A DNA stretch of 64,000 bases from Rhodobacteraceae bacterium Alg231-04 (GCA_900143635.1 FREY01000012.1:1-64000), one strand, 5' to 3'; counted from the first letter of the stretch, positions 1 through 7,804 are shown. The notes: generated by a model from the letters alone, not told the origin. Program-made: numbers and translations.

Positions 1-538
1 CATCGGGATTGATGAGCAGACAGTGGAGGTACGGGCAATTGAAGTGACCAGCAGCAGCATCGGCGATGCCCCAATGCTTCCGGACCTTCTCACCCAGATC
101 CCGCCGGATCAGGTTATTGGCAGCATCACAGCGGACGGTGCTTACGATACGCGCAAATGCCACGATGCGATTGCCGATCGGAATGCCCATGCCGTAATCC
201 CGCCGCGCAAGAACGCCAAGTTATGGAAGCCTGACACGCCCGGAGCCAGGGCCCGAAATGAGGCGGTCCGATCCACAAGATACCTAGGCCGCGCGTTGTG
301 GCGACATCTGACAGGATACCACCGCCGAAGCCGTGTCGAAACCAAGATGCATTGCGTGAAACTGCTCGGCCAACGGCCCTCAGCACGAGACTTCGACAGG
401 CAGGTTGCGGAAATCCAAATCCGTGCCGCGATACTCAACGGGTTCACAGCTCTTGGCATACCTGAAACTGTTACCGTAGGATAAGTCCGTCCGGGGTAAG
501 GGGAAGTCCGACCTAAGCCCGATTTGTGCAACAAAGCC
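1..538 (+). mobile_element. IS5-family insertion sequence, right part only
   Basis: The window opens inside an IS. The transposase reads in from the left edge and ends at 484. About 50 bp later the sequence GATTTGTGCAACAAAGCC (521-538) matches the terminal inverted repeat style of IS5-type elements common in Rhodobacterales. The left end lies outside the window, so the target duplication cannot be read. Directly after 538 an unrelated reading frame starts in mid-domain, which marks 538/539 as the insertion junction. The family call rests on recognition of the transposase, not a search. Confidence 0.8.
2..484 (+). CDS. IS5-family transposase, C-terminal part (partial)
   Basis: The frame is open from base 2 to the stop at 482-484, so the N-terminus lies before the window. 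Visible are the DGAYDTRKCHDAI segment (second catalytic Asp region of the DDE fold), the basic stretch IPPRKNAKLWKP and the YHRRSRVETKMHCVKLLG block that carries the last catalytic Glu of IS5-group DDE transposases. The end ALNGFTALGIP type sequence is the usual C-terminus of these proteins in Rhodobacterales. The protein would cut and join the ends of its own IS. No frameshift is seen in the visible part. Confidence 0.85.
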   Translation: MGIDEQTVEVRAIEVTSSSIGDAPMLPDLLTQIPPDQVIGSITADGAYDTRKCHDAIADRNAHAVIPPRKNAKLWKPDTPGARARNEAVRSTRYLGRALWRHLTGYHRRSRVETKMHCVKLLGQRPSARDFDRQVAEIQIRAAILNGFTALGIPETVTVG

Positions 539-1236
539 GCCCAATTGACGAAATCTTTGCCTTCAATTCAAAAAAGTCTCGATACTTGGTCGAGGAGCAT
601 CAACGCACGAGTCTCTTTGCGGGGCTTGGGGAAGACTACGATCCCTTTATTGACCAACTAAGGAAAGACAAGATCGTCTTTTTTGCTGAAAACAAAAGCG
701 ACTTGGAAGTGCTCAAAACCGTTGCCGGAAAACTTGGAAAAACCCTACCCAAGTTCACATTTTATGCCACGACTGAGAGCCACAAGGACCGTAGGAGGTT
801 CTATGCGAAGCTAAAATCAGCCATCCCCGGTCTAAAAGCTTTCAGCATACGGGATCGAGACGACAAGCCGATCGGCGATGTCTGCCCCACAACGCTACGG
901 GATAAGAAAGATAGCCACAAGGAAGCAGACTTTTACTCAAGAACTTGGCGGCGTCGTGCAATTGAGAACTATGCGTTTGTTCTGGATGCCATAGCGCGCG
1001 CTGCCGGTAAGAACCGGAAAGATCTTGAAGCTTGGTGGACAGGCGAACTTGGCCTGTCAGCGGCACTTGATCCTCAAAAAAATGACAGCCCACTAAACGA
1101 TATGGAGTGCAAGAAACCTCTTCAGGGCAAGCTAAAGGAACTGGGGCTCTCGACGAGCGATACCTGGAACGCGATGACTGTGGACGAAGTCCATGAGGAC
1201 ATGAAAACCTTGGTGTCCCAAATGGCTGAACTTTGA
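539..1236 (+). pseudogene. 3' fragment of OLD-like ATPase/TOPRIM nuclease gene, cut by the IS5 element
   Basis: About 232 codons remain, in frame from the IS junction to TGA at 1234-1236. The GTG at 526 lies inside the IS terminal repeat and is not a native start. The fragment has TOPRIM features: KIVFFAENKSDLEVLK (first acidic residue of the fold, though the usual EG is EN), then AFSIRDRDDKP (the DxD motif), then WRRRAIENYAF, a motif typical of TOPRIM domains behind AAA ATPases (OLD/DUF4435 type). The ATPase part that should precede it is missing. In the OLD family, ATPase and TOPRIM nuclease work together, often in phage defence. Read-through from the IS could still make a protein, but without its ATPase it is probably inactive. 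Confidence 0.7.
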
Positions 1237-1259
1237 GTCGGACTTCTACGGTTTCGGCA

Positions 1260-1267
1260 ACACTGTT
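1260..1267. repeat. Left copy of 8-bp target-site duplication of the IS66 transposon
   Basis: ACACTGTT directly precedes the left terminal repeat of the transposon. The identical octamer follows the right terminal repeat at 7898-7905. Eight bp is the known duplication length of the IS66 family. Confidence 0.9.
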
Positions 1268-1301
1268 GTAAGCGTTGCATCTAGCCCCCCGATTGGGCTC
1301 T
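1268..1301 (+). repeat. Left terminal inverted repeat of the IS66 transposon
   Basis: Starts GTAAGCGTTGC, then ATCTA, then GCCCCCC. Compared with the right end read inward, the first 11 bases are identical, the C-run is shared after a one-base gap, and about half of the following ten bases agree. Confidence 0.88.
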
Positions 1302-1324
1302 ATCGACGATGCACTACCCCTTCT

Positions 1325-1347
1325 ATATTGGCGCTAGGCGCCAATAT
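1325..1347. repeat. Perfect hairpin near the left transposon end; rest of 1302-1697 empty
   Basis: ATATTGGCGC, a 3-base loop TAG, then GCGCCAATAT: ten perfect pairs. It lies 57 bp inside the left end. It has no U-tract, so it does not look like a simple terminator. It could be a transposase or host-factor site, or an operator. In the rest of 1302-1697 I see no gene; a 66-codon frame at 1501-1701 has no recognisable content. Confidence 0.6.
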
Positions 1348-1697
1348 GACGCCGAAAGATTGGCAATTTTTCCTTATTACTGCGAGAGAAAAGCGCGGGA
1401 ACGGCTGATTTTGGGCCGATGCAACCGGTAGGTTGAAGAGCAGTATTCGGCGCATACGGCGGTTAGGAGCTGTTCGCAGCATTCAGCTCCAACGGCAGCT
1501 ATGCGCAGAAAGCAGAGTTTGCAGAGTCCGGGTCGGCAAGCCCTCAAGAGTGGCCTGTCCGGCCCAAACCCGCCGGTCGACGGGCAACCTCAATGCTGCA
1601 TCGTAGCATTCGAAAAGCAAACATGGACTGAGCTATTCGTATTTGGGTTTCAGATTGTACGGAGCTGGCCTAAGGTTACCGCCGAAGGGGAATCCCA

Positions 1698-2798
1698 TTG
1701 AACGAAAAGCGTTATCAAGTTTTCATAAGCTCCACATTTATCGATCTAACAGTCGAAAGGAGAGCTGTGCAAGATGTCGTTATTAGCACTGGAGATTTTC
1801 CGGTTCAGATGGAGTCATTCCCTGCTGCAGATGAAGATCAGTTTGAATTTATCAAAACACTTATTGATCAATGTGACTATTACATCCTTATAATCGCTGG
1901 CCGATACGGCACTGTGGCAGATGATGGTATTAGCTACACCCACAAAGAATTTCGATACGCTGCCTCGAAGGGCATTCCTGTATTAGTGATGCTTCATGAA
2001 GAACCCGGTCGTATTGAAACCGAAAAATCTGAGGAAACAGATTCTGGTAAGAAACGCCTAAAGGATTTCATTGCGGAAGCTGAAAAAGGTCGCTTGCGAA
2101 AAACGTGGAAGTCAGTGGATGGGTTGAAACTCTCGGTGCGAGAAGCACTCGACAACGCTAAAGCAACTAAGCCTAGAGTCGGCTGGGTGCGGGGGGATAC
2201 AGTTGCGAGCCTAGAGACGCTTGAAGAACTCCACTTGGTACGCAAAGAAAACAGAGCTTTCAAGGAAGCTCTTGGTCGCTTGGAGATTGACGTCCCGCTC
2301 CCGGAAATACCTGAAGCCACTGACATGGTCGGCTTAGATTTGATGCCTGCAACAAGTTCAAGCGGCTACGGAAGTACCCCAAGTGTTGGAAGCCATGCCA
2401 AGATCGAGTGTAGTTGGATATCGGCATTTACGGCGTTCCACGGCAACCTAAAATGGGACGTGAACGACTGGAATGGTCAGTTTCATTACCACGTTGACCA
2501 TGACGAATCTTGCATCGCAATTGGCTCCGCCCTTGCAGGGGAAGTTGCCGGTATCGATACATTTGAAAAATTCAAGATTTCAAAGACAAATCTGGAGCGG
2601 TTAATGAGTTACTATATTGAAGTTGGGCTAGTAACCACCGAAGGCGACGAACCCTTCACTCAGGCAGCGCAGAAGATCGCTCGACGCCATAGGATAGCTG
2701 GAAGCTCTAACGCAAGTTTTTCATTGATCTCGGGCAAAATTGAGGTTTCAGAGCTTCCGTCAAATACAAACGGGATGGATGACGAAATCCCTTTCTGA
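1698..2798 (+). CDS. DUF4062 domain protein, putative defence protein
   Basis: 366 aa. The N-terminus KRYQVFISSTFIDLTVERRAV followed by DQCDYYILIIAGRYGT and YTHKEFRYAASKGIPVLVM is the DUF4062 signature (about residues 4-110), a Rossmann-like domain distantly related to TIR/nucleoside-processing folds and frequent in bacterial defence loci. The middle (about 170-220) is polar and partly helical. The C-terminal 130 residues (ISAFTAFHGNLKWDVNDW and on) I do not recognise; they may form a winged-helix or sensor domain. The start is TTG with AAGGGGA six bases upstream; an in-frame stop lies just before it and the next ATG would delete the signature, so TTG is the best choice. It is cargo of the IS66 transposon and visibly more AT-rich than the rest of the window. 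It is convergent with the retron gene, 26 bp away. Confidence 0.75.
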   Translation: MNEKRYQVFISSTFIDLTVERRAVQDVVISTGDFPVQMESFPAADEDQFEFIKTLIDQCDYYILIIAGRYGTVADDGISYTHKEFRYAASKGIPVLVMLHEEPGRIETEKSEETDSGKKRLKDFIAEAEKGRLRKTWKSVDGLKLSVREALDNAKATKPRVGWVRGDTVASLETLEELHLVRKENRAFKEALGRLEIDVPLPEIPEATDMVGLDLMPATSSSGYGSTPSVGSHAKIECSWISAFTAFHGNLKWDVNDWNGQFHYHVDHDESCIAIGSALAGEVAGIDTFEKFKISKTNLERLMSYYIEVGLVTTEGDEPFTQAAQKIARRHRIAGSSNASFSLISGKIEVSELPSNTNGMDDEIPF

Positions 2799-2824
2799 TA
2801 GCTCCCGATATTGAGCTTTACGGT

Positions 2825-4546
2825 TCAAGGTGCTGCCTTAGCAGCGTAATCTTCCATAGCAGCGCGCATGTTGTCGAGGAGCGGTTTGAAACCATCAAAA
2901 TTGATAGTCTTCTGCTGACGCTGAACGATTTGTTCGGCAAGCAACACCTTCCCAAAGTGTTTCGTGATATCAAATCCCTTCTCTGGAAGGTGAAACTCCT
3001 TTATTCCGAGTTTCTGTTTTAGGACGCTGCTGGGCAAGAAGGTTTCAATGTAACTTTCAGCCAGTCCTTTCGGCGTAGGTGTTGGCACAAGGTATAGGTT
3101 CTTAGTAATGTGATAGAATGGCTGTGATCCATCAACCTTTGTCTTAGTATCTGATTTGCTTCCAGCGGCCTTAAACAGAGCTGTTGACCCCTTGTCATTA
3201 TCAACAACCAAGATGACGGGAGAGGGCATTTTTGCAGCCGTAAGTCCACGCAGCCTTCCAGAATAGTTGTTGATAAGTAGTTGAAGATCACCTGTCCCGC
3301 CCGCCAGCGATTGAACCGCATCAGTCGATTTAGAGTAATTGAAGAGGCGAACCAAAAGCTCCTTTGACGCTGCATCCGAAATAAGCTCTGGATAACCTGC
3401 CGCCAGTGAATTCAATGCACATCGAATGTAAATATTGTCAGTTTTTCCTTCAAACAAGAATACTGGCTTGGGACTGCTGCCGAAACATTGGAAGTCTAAG
3501 AACGTCCTATAATCACGGTAGAAATTTGGCCACGAATTAGGTGAACCTTTTAGTCTTTCAAAATCGTACTCTTGGCCTTTGACATTGAAAATGTGGCTCA
3601 ACTTACCTTGCAACTTAGCTGGGCTGTAAGGCACTTTAACCTTCTGACCCCATAATTTCTCATTCTGAAAAACTTCCCCCTTAGTGATCAGTTGGTGACA
3701 TTGAGCACGGGTAGTTTTTACGTACTCCCTTGGGACGTTGACTTTTGCATTGACTACCAGCCCTGTTGCATCTTGCCTTGACCAGTAGAATTGCATTCGA
3801 GTTTTAGCCCGGTTGATCTTGTAGCCAGAAGAAAAGATCGTATGCCTAAGTTTGTCCGAAGGGAGCCAAATGCCACCTTCGGTCTGGCTGGGCTGAGCAA
3901 TGCCTTCTGGGAACGACTTCTTGCTACAAGAGAACGTCAAATCATCAGCATATCTGGTGTAGCTGCATCGGGCTTTCTTAGCTATCCGGCTGATCCGCAT
4001 ATCTAACATGTGGGCCAACAAGTTTGATATAACGGGTGAGCACGGGCTTCCCTGCGGAAGGCTATTATTGTGGCAAGCGATTTGTGCCATAACCGTCGCA
4101 ACATCCGTATTGAGAGCAAAGTTTTTATTCTTTATAAAAAAACCTCGGACACGACCAAAATTGATGCTTGGAAAGAAGTCCTCCAAGTCCAAATTGAAGA
4201 CCCAACGCCGTCCCTTGTGTACATCCGCGTTGGTGAAGATGGACCTTCCAGAGTGGAACCCATGAGAGATCGCACAGCTTTCTTTAACCCCGTCCGCTTT
4301 CTCTATCTCGGCCATACATTCTTGTAGGCAGTCAGAAAGCCGCGACTGCAAGAGTTTAAGCTGCGGGATAGGAGCTGAAATCAGCCTAATGCCACCATTT
4401 TTCTTCTTAATCTCGAAATCAGTATACTTATCGCTATCCGCAACTTGAAAAAGTACGTAAGCGAATGATTTAGGCTTGAAACCCAGTAGTCTTGCTAGGT
4501 CTGATCGGCCACCGCAGGCTTGAAGTTTGGAAAGCTTAGTCGTCAT
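2825..4546 (-). CDS. Retron reverse transcriptase fused to a TOPRIM domain
   Basis: 573 aa from ATG 4546. The RT domain fills about residues 1-300: NLDLEDFFPSI (first catalytic Asp), LPQGSPCSPVISN, the polymerase motif YTRYADDLTFS with YADD at about 199-202, and ATGLVVN, the retron form of the VTG motif. After it comes a TOPRIM domain with VFLFEGKTD (Glu at about 366) and VILVVDNDKGS (DxD at about 449-451), then a further C-terminal region with SYIETFLP. RT-TOPRIM fusions are, as I recall, the type I-C retron class, in which the TOPRIM part is the likely effector nuclease. A longer frame to 4654 exists, but it would run through the msr-msd RNA, so ATG 4546 is preferred; no clear Shine-Dalgarno is visible. 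It sits as cargo in the IS66 transposon. Confidence 0.88.
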   Translation of the reverse strand: MTTKLSKLQACGGRSDLARLLGFKPKSFAYVLFQVADSDKYTDFEIKKKNGGIRLISAPIPQLKLLQSRLSDCLQECMAEIEKADGVKESCAISHGFHSGRSIFTNADVHKGRRWVFNLDLEDFFPSINFGRVRGFFIKNKNFALNTDVATVMAQIACHNNSLPQGSPCSPVISNLLAHMLDMRISRIAKKARCSYTRYADDLTFSCSKKSFPEGIAQPSQTEGGIWLPSDKLRHTIFSSGYKINRAKTRMQFYWSRQDATGLVVNAKVNVPREYVKTTRAQCHQLITKGEVFQNEKLWGQKVKVPYSPAKLQGKLSHIFNVKGQEYDFERLKGSPNSWPNFYRDYRTFLDFQCFGSSPKPVFLFEGKTDNIYIRCALNSLAAGYPELISDAASKELLVRLFNYSKSTDAVQSLAGGTGDLQLLINNYSGRLRGLTAAKMPSPVILVVDNDKGSTALFKAAGSKSDTKTKVDGSQPFYHITKNLYLVPTPTPKGLAESYIETFLPSSVLKQKLGIKEFHLPEKGFDITKHFGKVLLAEQIVQRQQKTINFDGFKPLLDNMRAAMEDYAAKAAP

Positions 4547-4564
4547 AAAACACCAATAAAAGTC

Positions 4565-4691
4565 GCTTGCGGATACTCGTTGTGCAAACCCACCGGATTT
4601 CCATCGAAGTTGCAAAGATGACGAAGGAGCAATTCCTCCGAACAATTTTTTCACCCGCCGCGAAACACAGCGGAAAGATCTATCCGCAAGC
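4565..4691 (-). ncRNA. Retron msr-msd RNA
   Basis: About 127 nt, directly upstream of the RT gene. Its ends are a perfect 11-bp inverted repeat: GCTTGCGGATA at the 5' end (plus strand 4681-4691) and TATCCGCAAGC at the 3' end (4565-4575). This is the a1/a2 pair that brackets retron RNAs. Just after a1 the sequence ATAGATC supplies a candidate branching G. Inside are short stems, for example CCGC/GCGG and GGAG/CTCC around GAATTG. The a2 arm ends 18 bases before the RT ATG. The boundary between msr and msd cannot be fixed by eye. Confidence 0.75.
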
Positions 4692-4698
4692 TAAGTGA

Positions 4699-4727
4699 AA
4701 CGTACAAAAATCCTTCCATGTGCGCAA
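4699..4727 (-). promoter_or_regulatory. Putative promoter of the retron RNA and RT gene
   Basis: On the minus strand TTGCGC (4727-4722), a 17-base spacer and TACGTT (4704-4699). Both boxes are weak, but transcription would begin at about 4692, exactly where the a1 arm starts. Confidence 0.4.
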
Positions 4728-5048
4728 CCGGAACATGTTCTCTTCTGGAACACAAATCAATTAACAGAGGCATGCCCTTCGGAAGCCTCTAAATATGCCT
4801 ATGCGGTCACCTTTCCGAATTGATTGTGGCGATTATGCGTGTGCAGCGCGCCCTAACTTCGGGCAGAGCAAGGTGCGGTTGGCGCTGGAACAGACGTCGA
4901 GTTTGGGCTGGGAGATGCCGTCAGACGTGTTTGCTAGGAACAGCCGCTCTGGGCGGAAACGTCAGTTAGACGGACGGATCCGCCTGAAGAGCGGTAAGGC
5001 CCGCGAGGCCGACGCAGTTGAGCAGCGCAGCCAATGTCCGCCTCGACT
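4728..5048. other. Intergenic stretch between retron and tnpC, no gene
   Basis: No reading frame here has recognisable content. Two structures stand out: the 10-bp palindrome GAACATGTTC at 4731-4740, immediately upstream of the putative retron -35 box, and a hairpin AGAGGC...GCCTCT with a 13-base loop at 4766-4790. The palindrome could be an operator; the hairpin could stop read-through from tnpC into the retron RNA, though it lacks a T-tract. Confidence 0.5.
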
Positions 5049-6722
5049 TCATTTAAACTTGATCCTGAACTCCGTAGGAGCGTTCCAAGGCAACAGCTTG
5101 TCGTATTCACTACGAGGAAGTTTCGCTGCGATCTGGTCAAGCACCCAGTTTAGGTATGGTTCCACTTTCACTCCGTTGAGCTTGCAGGTTTCCACAATGG
5201 AGGAGTGAATTCCCCACGCTTCCGCGCCTTCATCGCTACCCATGAACAACGCGTTCTTGCGCAACAAAATCGAAGGCTTGAACATACGTTCGACCGCGTT
5301 GGTATCTAGATCGATGCGCCCGTCCTCAATGAACAACACCAATTCAGGCCAGTGATTTTGCGCATAATTGATCGCCTTCGCCATCCTGCTTTTCGCTAGA
5401 TGGTGCCCCGAACACTCAACTAAGAACACCTGTAATCGAGCAAGTATCGGCGCACTGAATCTCCGTCGATGAGTTTTCCGAACGACTGGTGGCTTCCCTC
5501 TGATTTTGGCCTCTTCGGTGTAAAGCTCAGAGATCAGTCCAATGACTATTCGAGCATCTTCCGTATTGTTGAACTTAAATTCATCTGTGAAGTGTCGCCT
5601 CAAATGTGCCCAGCACCTCGGAGAAATGATACCTTCCACAATCGTGCCCTCTCGCCCGAGTTGCCCGTAGCCTGCGTAGGCATCTGTTTGCACGATTGCG
5701 GCAACGCCAGCGAGAAGATCATGAATTTTGTACATCGCCCTTGTCTTGCTGGGGCAGTACAAAACGATTGGCGGAAGGTTGCCGCCAAAAGACCGATCAT
5801 CGCGATGCATTGCGAACAGGTAGCTCGTTCTGGTTTTGCCTTTTCCCGGCGCGAGCATTGGTATTGTTGTTTCATCCATGAACATGCGCTCACTGTTCTT
5901 CTGCAGTTCCAGCTTCAGCAGTTCATAGAGGGGGAGAAGGGCTTGAGTGGCGACCCGGTTTGACCATTTCATTATGGTACTACGACTGAGGTCGATGCCG
6001 TAAGACCTGAGGATGCTCTCCTGCCGATACCAAGGCAGCTGAGCACCAAAACGCATGAAGATAGCGTTCGCCACGATGCCATTGCTCATCGACGTCTGAG
6101 GAAAGACACGAGGGAGAAAGGGTGTGCCAACCACTTTGTCTTTTGCTCGGCACCGGTATCTTGGATACTGGCGTACGGCCACATAGTGGCGGGCCGGGAT
6201 CACTTCCAGAGTTTCGTTGAGATCGTATCCGCGTATTGAGCCGCCGCATCCGCAGGGGCATTTTCTGTCTGGCGTACCCATATAAATCTCGCACCGTTCC
6301 AGATGTTTAGGGAGCTCTTGCTTGCCCCGACCGTTTTGATTGCGCGGTGCCAAAATCGTTTTTGGTGGGTTATTCTCGTGATGAGGGTTTCTATTGTTCT
6401 GTGAAGGTTCGGAGGGCAAGTTCTCTGAACTTGAATTGCCCTTTCCATTTGGATCCCTAGTCCCTTTTCCTTTTTCTGGGTTTTGGTCTGCACTCGGTCC
6501 AAACATCATTTTGGTGAGTTTGGCGTTCTGCCCCTTGAGGTCCCGTATCTTTGCGTCCTTGGCACGGATAAACGCTTTTGCCTTTTTCAAGTCATCACGG
6601 AGGGAAGCGATCTCGGACTCTGTGTCACCGCAAATTTTGTCGAGTCTTTCAACGAGGCTCGGACCTTCTGGTCCGGCGGAAGCCAAGATGTCAGCCACAA
6701 GACATTTGATCGTGTCAGTCAT
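5049..6722 (-). CDS. tnpC: IS66-family transposase TnpC (DDE)
   Basis: 557 aa, full family length. The N-terminus has a coiled-coil stretch (SEIASLRDDLKKAKAFIRAK and on) and LTKMMFGPSADQ, the IS66 counterpart of the LRRxLFGRRSE box. A zinc-finger-like CPCGCGGSIRG follows at about 155-165. The DDE core includes FMDETTIPML, QTDAYAGYG and the late NAVERMFKPSILLRKNALF block, ending with the conserved YLNWVLDQI/LLPWNA tail. It carries out strand transfer of the element with TnpA and TnpB. ATG 6722 is the only reasonable start. No frameshift is seen, so the transposon may still be active. Confidence 0.92.
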   Translation of the reverse strand: MTDTIKCLVADILASAGPEGPSLVERLDKICGDTESEIASLRDDLKKAKAFIRAKDAKIRDLKGQNAKLTKMMFGPSADQNPEKGKGTRDPNGKGNSSSENLPSEPSQNNRNPHHENNPPKTILAPRNQNGRGKQELPKHLERCEIYMGTPDRKCPCGCGGSIRGYDLNETLEVIPARHYVAVRQYPRYRCRAKDKVVGTPFLPRVFPQTSMSNGIVANAIFMRFGAQLPWYRQESILRSYGIDLSRSTIMKWSNRVATQALLPLYELLKLELQKNSERMFMDETTIPMLAPGKGKTRTSYLFAMHRDDRSFGGNLPPIVLYCPSKTRAMYKIHDLLAGVAAIVQTDAYAGYGQLGREGTIVEGIISPRCWAHLRRHFTDEFKFNNTEDARIVIGLISELYTEEAKIRGKPPVVRKTHRRRFSAPILARLQVFLVECSGHHLAKSRMAKAINYAQNHWPELVLFIEDGRIDLDTNAVERMFKPSILLRKNALFMGSDEGAEAWGIHSSIVETCKLNGVKVEPYLNWVLDQIAAKLPRSEYDKLLPWNAPTEFRIKFK

Positions 6723-7061
6723 GTCGTAAAACGGGGCTTATCAACCACGCCCTCCATCAAAATCAGCAGAGTAAAATCGCTCACTCAAGCTCGCGAGAAC
6801 TCAGGCGGGAGCTTGGATGTGTGAGTGCGTTTGCTTTGACAAGTGAAAACAGCAGGTGAACAATTCTGGATTGATGTAGTGGAAAACCAATACCCCAAAT
6901 CGGGAAAATTGAAATTTGAGATCACATAAATTATCTTTAAGACCAACAAGTTACAGCTATATTTTGCGAATCCTCAGCCAAGCCACCGCTCCCCAGAGTT
7001 GTTTCGATGGGGGTGATTCGCAAAACTCAGCAGGACTTTCACATAGTTAGCTACGCTTTTT
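6723..7061 (-). other. Unusually long tnpB-tnpC spacer with an 11-bp inverted repeat
   Basis: In most IS66 elements tnpB and tnpC nearly touch; here 339 bp lie between them and I find no gene. Near the tnpB side TTTTGCGAATC (6962-6972) and GATTCGCAAAA (7015-7025) form a perfect 11-bp inverted repeat around a 42-base loop that itself holds a CACC/GGTG arm pair. In the mRNA this would be a long hairpin just after tnpB and could limit tnpC expression. The repeat is seen directly; its role is inferred. Confidence 0.55.
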
Positions 7062-7412
7062 TTACGCCAGTTTTGGTTGGTGATAATTCGCGGTTTCGAC
7101 GCGCCGCCAGTCGAGGCCCTCGAACAAGGTTTCAAACTGGGCTTTGGTCATGGAAATGGTACCTTCGGTTAGCTTCGGCCACACAAAACCGGCTCCTTCG
7201 ATACGCTTGTAAATGAGAACAAGACCAGTCCCGTCCCACATCAGTATCTTGATCTTGTCTCGCCCCTTTGACCTGAAAACAAAGAACGCACCGAAAAGAG
7301 GATCATGGTCGAAATTGCTAAGGACATAGTTCGTCAGTCCGTCCATTCCTTTGCGGAAGTCGACCGGTGCAGTGGCAAGGTAGATCTTGTAGGTGTTTGA
7401 AGGCGCAATCAT
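7062..7412 (-). CDS. tnpB: IS66 accessory transposition protein TnpB
   Basis: 116 aa, normal length. It shows the family pattern IYLATAPVDFRKGMDGL, then FGAFFVFRSKGRDKIKILMWDGTGLVLIYKR and a C-terminal DWRRVE. TnpB is required for transposition of IS66 members, although its molecular role is not settled; it is unrelated to the RNA-guided nuclease of the same name. The start codon overlaps the stop of tnpA by four bases (ATGA), so translation is probably coupled. Confidence 0.92.
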   Translation of the reverse strand: MIAPSNTYKIYLATAPVDFRKGMDGLTNYVLSNFDHDPLFGAFFVFRSKGRDKIKILMWDGTGLVLIYKRIEGAGFVWPKLTEGTISMTKAQFETLFEGLDWRRVETANYHQPKLA

Positions 7413-7804
7413 TGTGGTTGCCCTGCTACGCGAACGAGCTTTGCGAGGTCACCTTCAGAAATATCCAAGGGAAATTCGATGGCAACGATGCCAGAGATAA
7501 CACGGCCAAATCCGGATTGGCTGGTTTCTGACAAAGGCGCGTTCACGGCAGAGGTGTCATCTTCGACACTTAATTCGGCGAATGCAGGACCTTCTGTGCG
7601 AATTGTCTCGCCTCGACGGCGCCGGTCAGCGACGGTCCACTTGCGCACTAGACATTCGTGCGCACCGAGCTCAGCCGCAACATTTCCAGCGGACTGACCT
7701 TCTTCCCGGATGCGTCGAGTGGCCTCCCACTTCAACTCGTTAGGCCAAATATTTTTTCCAGAAGCCGATTTACGAATTGGGAACCCCCAAACCTCTTTTT
7801 CCAT
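7409..7804 (-). CDS. tnpA: IS66 accessory protein TnpA (HTH)
   Basis: 131 aa. An HTH lies at about residues 20-55 (WPNELKWEATRRIREEGQSAGNVAAELGA), as in IS3/IS66 orfA-type proteins, followed by VRKWTVADRR. The C-terminus FPLDISEGDLAKLVRVAG is the conserved end of IS66 TnpA. First gene of the tnpA-tnpB-tnpC unit, 93 bp inside the right terminal repeat, and overlapping tnpB by four bases. It probably binds the transposon ends or regulates the operon. Confidence 0.88.
   Translation of the reverse strand: MEKEVWGFPIRKSASGKNIWPNELKWEATRRIREEGQSAGNVAAELGAHECLVRKWTVADRRRRGETIRTEGPAFAELSVEDDTSAVNAPLSETSQSGFGRVISGIVAIEFPLDISEGDLAKLVRVAGQPQ

Noticed and set aside
4547-4654. N-terminal extension of the retron RT to 4654
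   Set aside because: The extra 36 residues would be read from the msr-msd RNA between the a1 and a2 arms; the RT homology begins at ATG 4546.
4731-4751. LexA/SOS box upstream of the retron
   Set aside because: GAAC and GTTC elements are present, but the spacing fits neither the alphaproteobacterial GTTC-N7-GTTC nor the GAAC-N4-GTTC form.
4994-5013. GTAAGG as the left end of a 2.9-kb IS66 element
   Set aside because: Only five bases match the right end and no ACACTGTT precedes it; the true end at 1268 matches over 11 bases and has the target duplication.
4795-5208. 137-codon plus-strand frame between retron and tnpC
   Set aside because: It runs into the antisense of tnpC and has no recognisable content.
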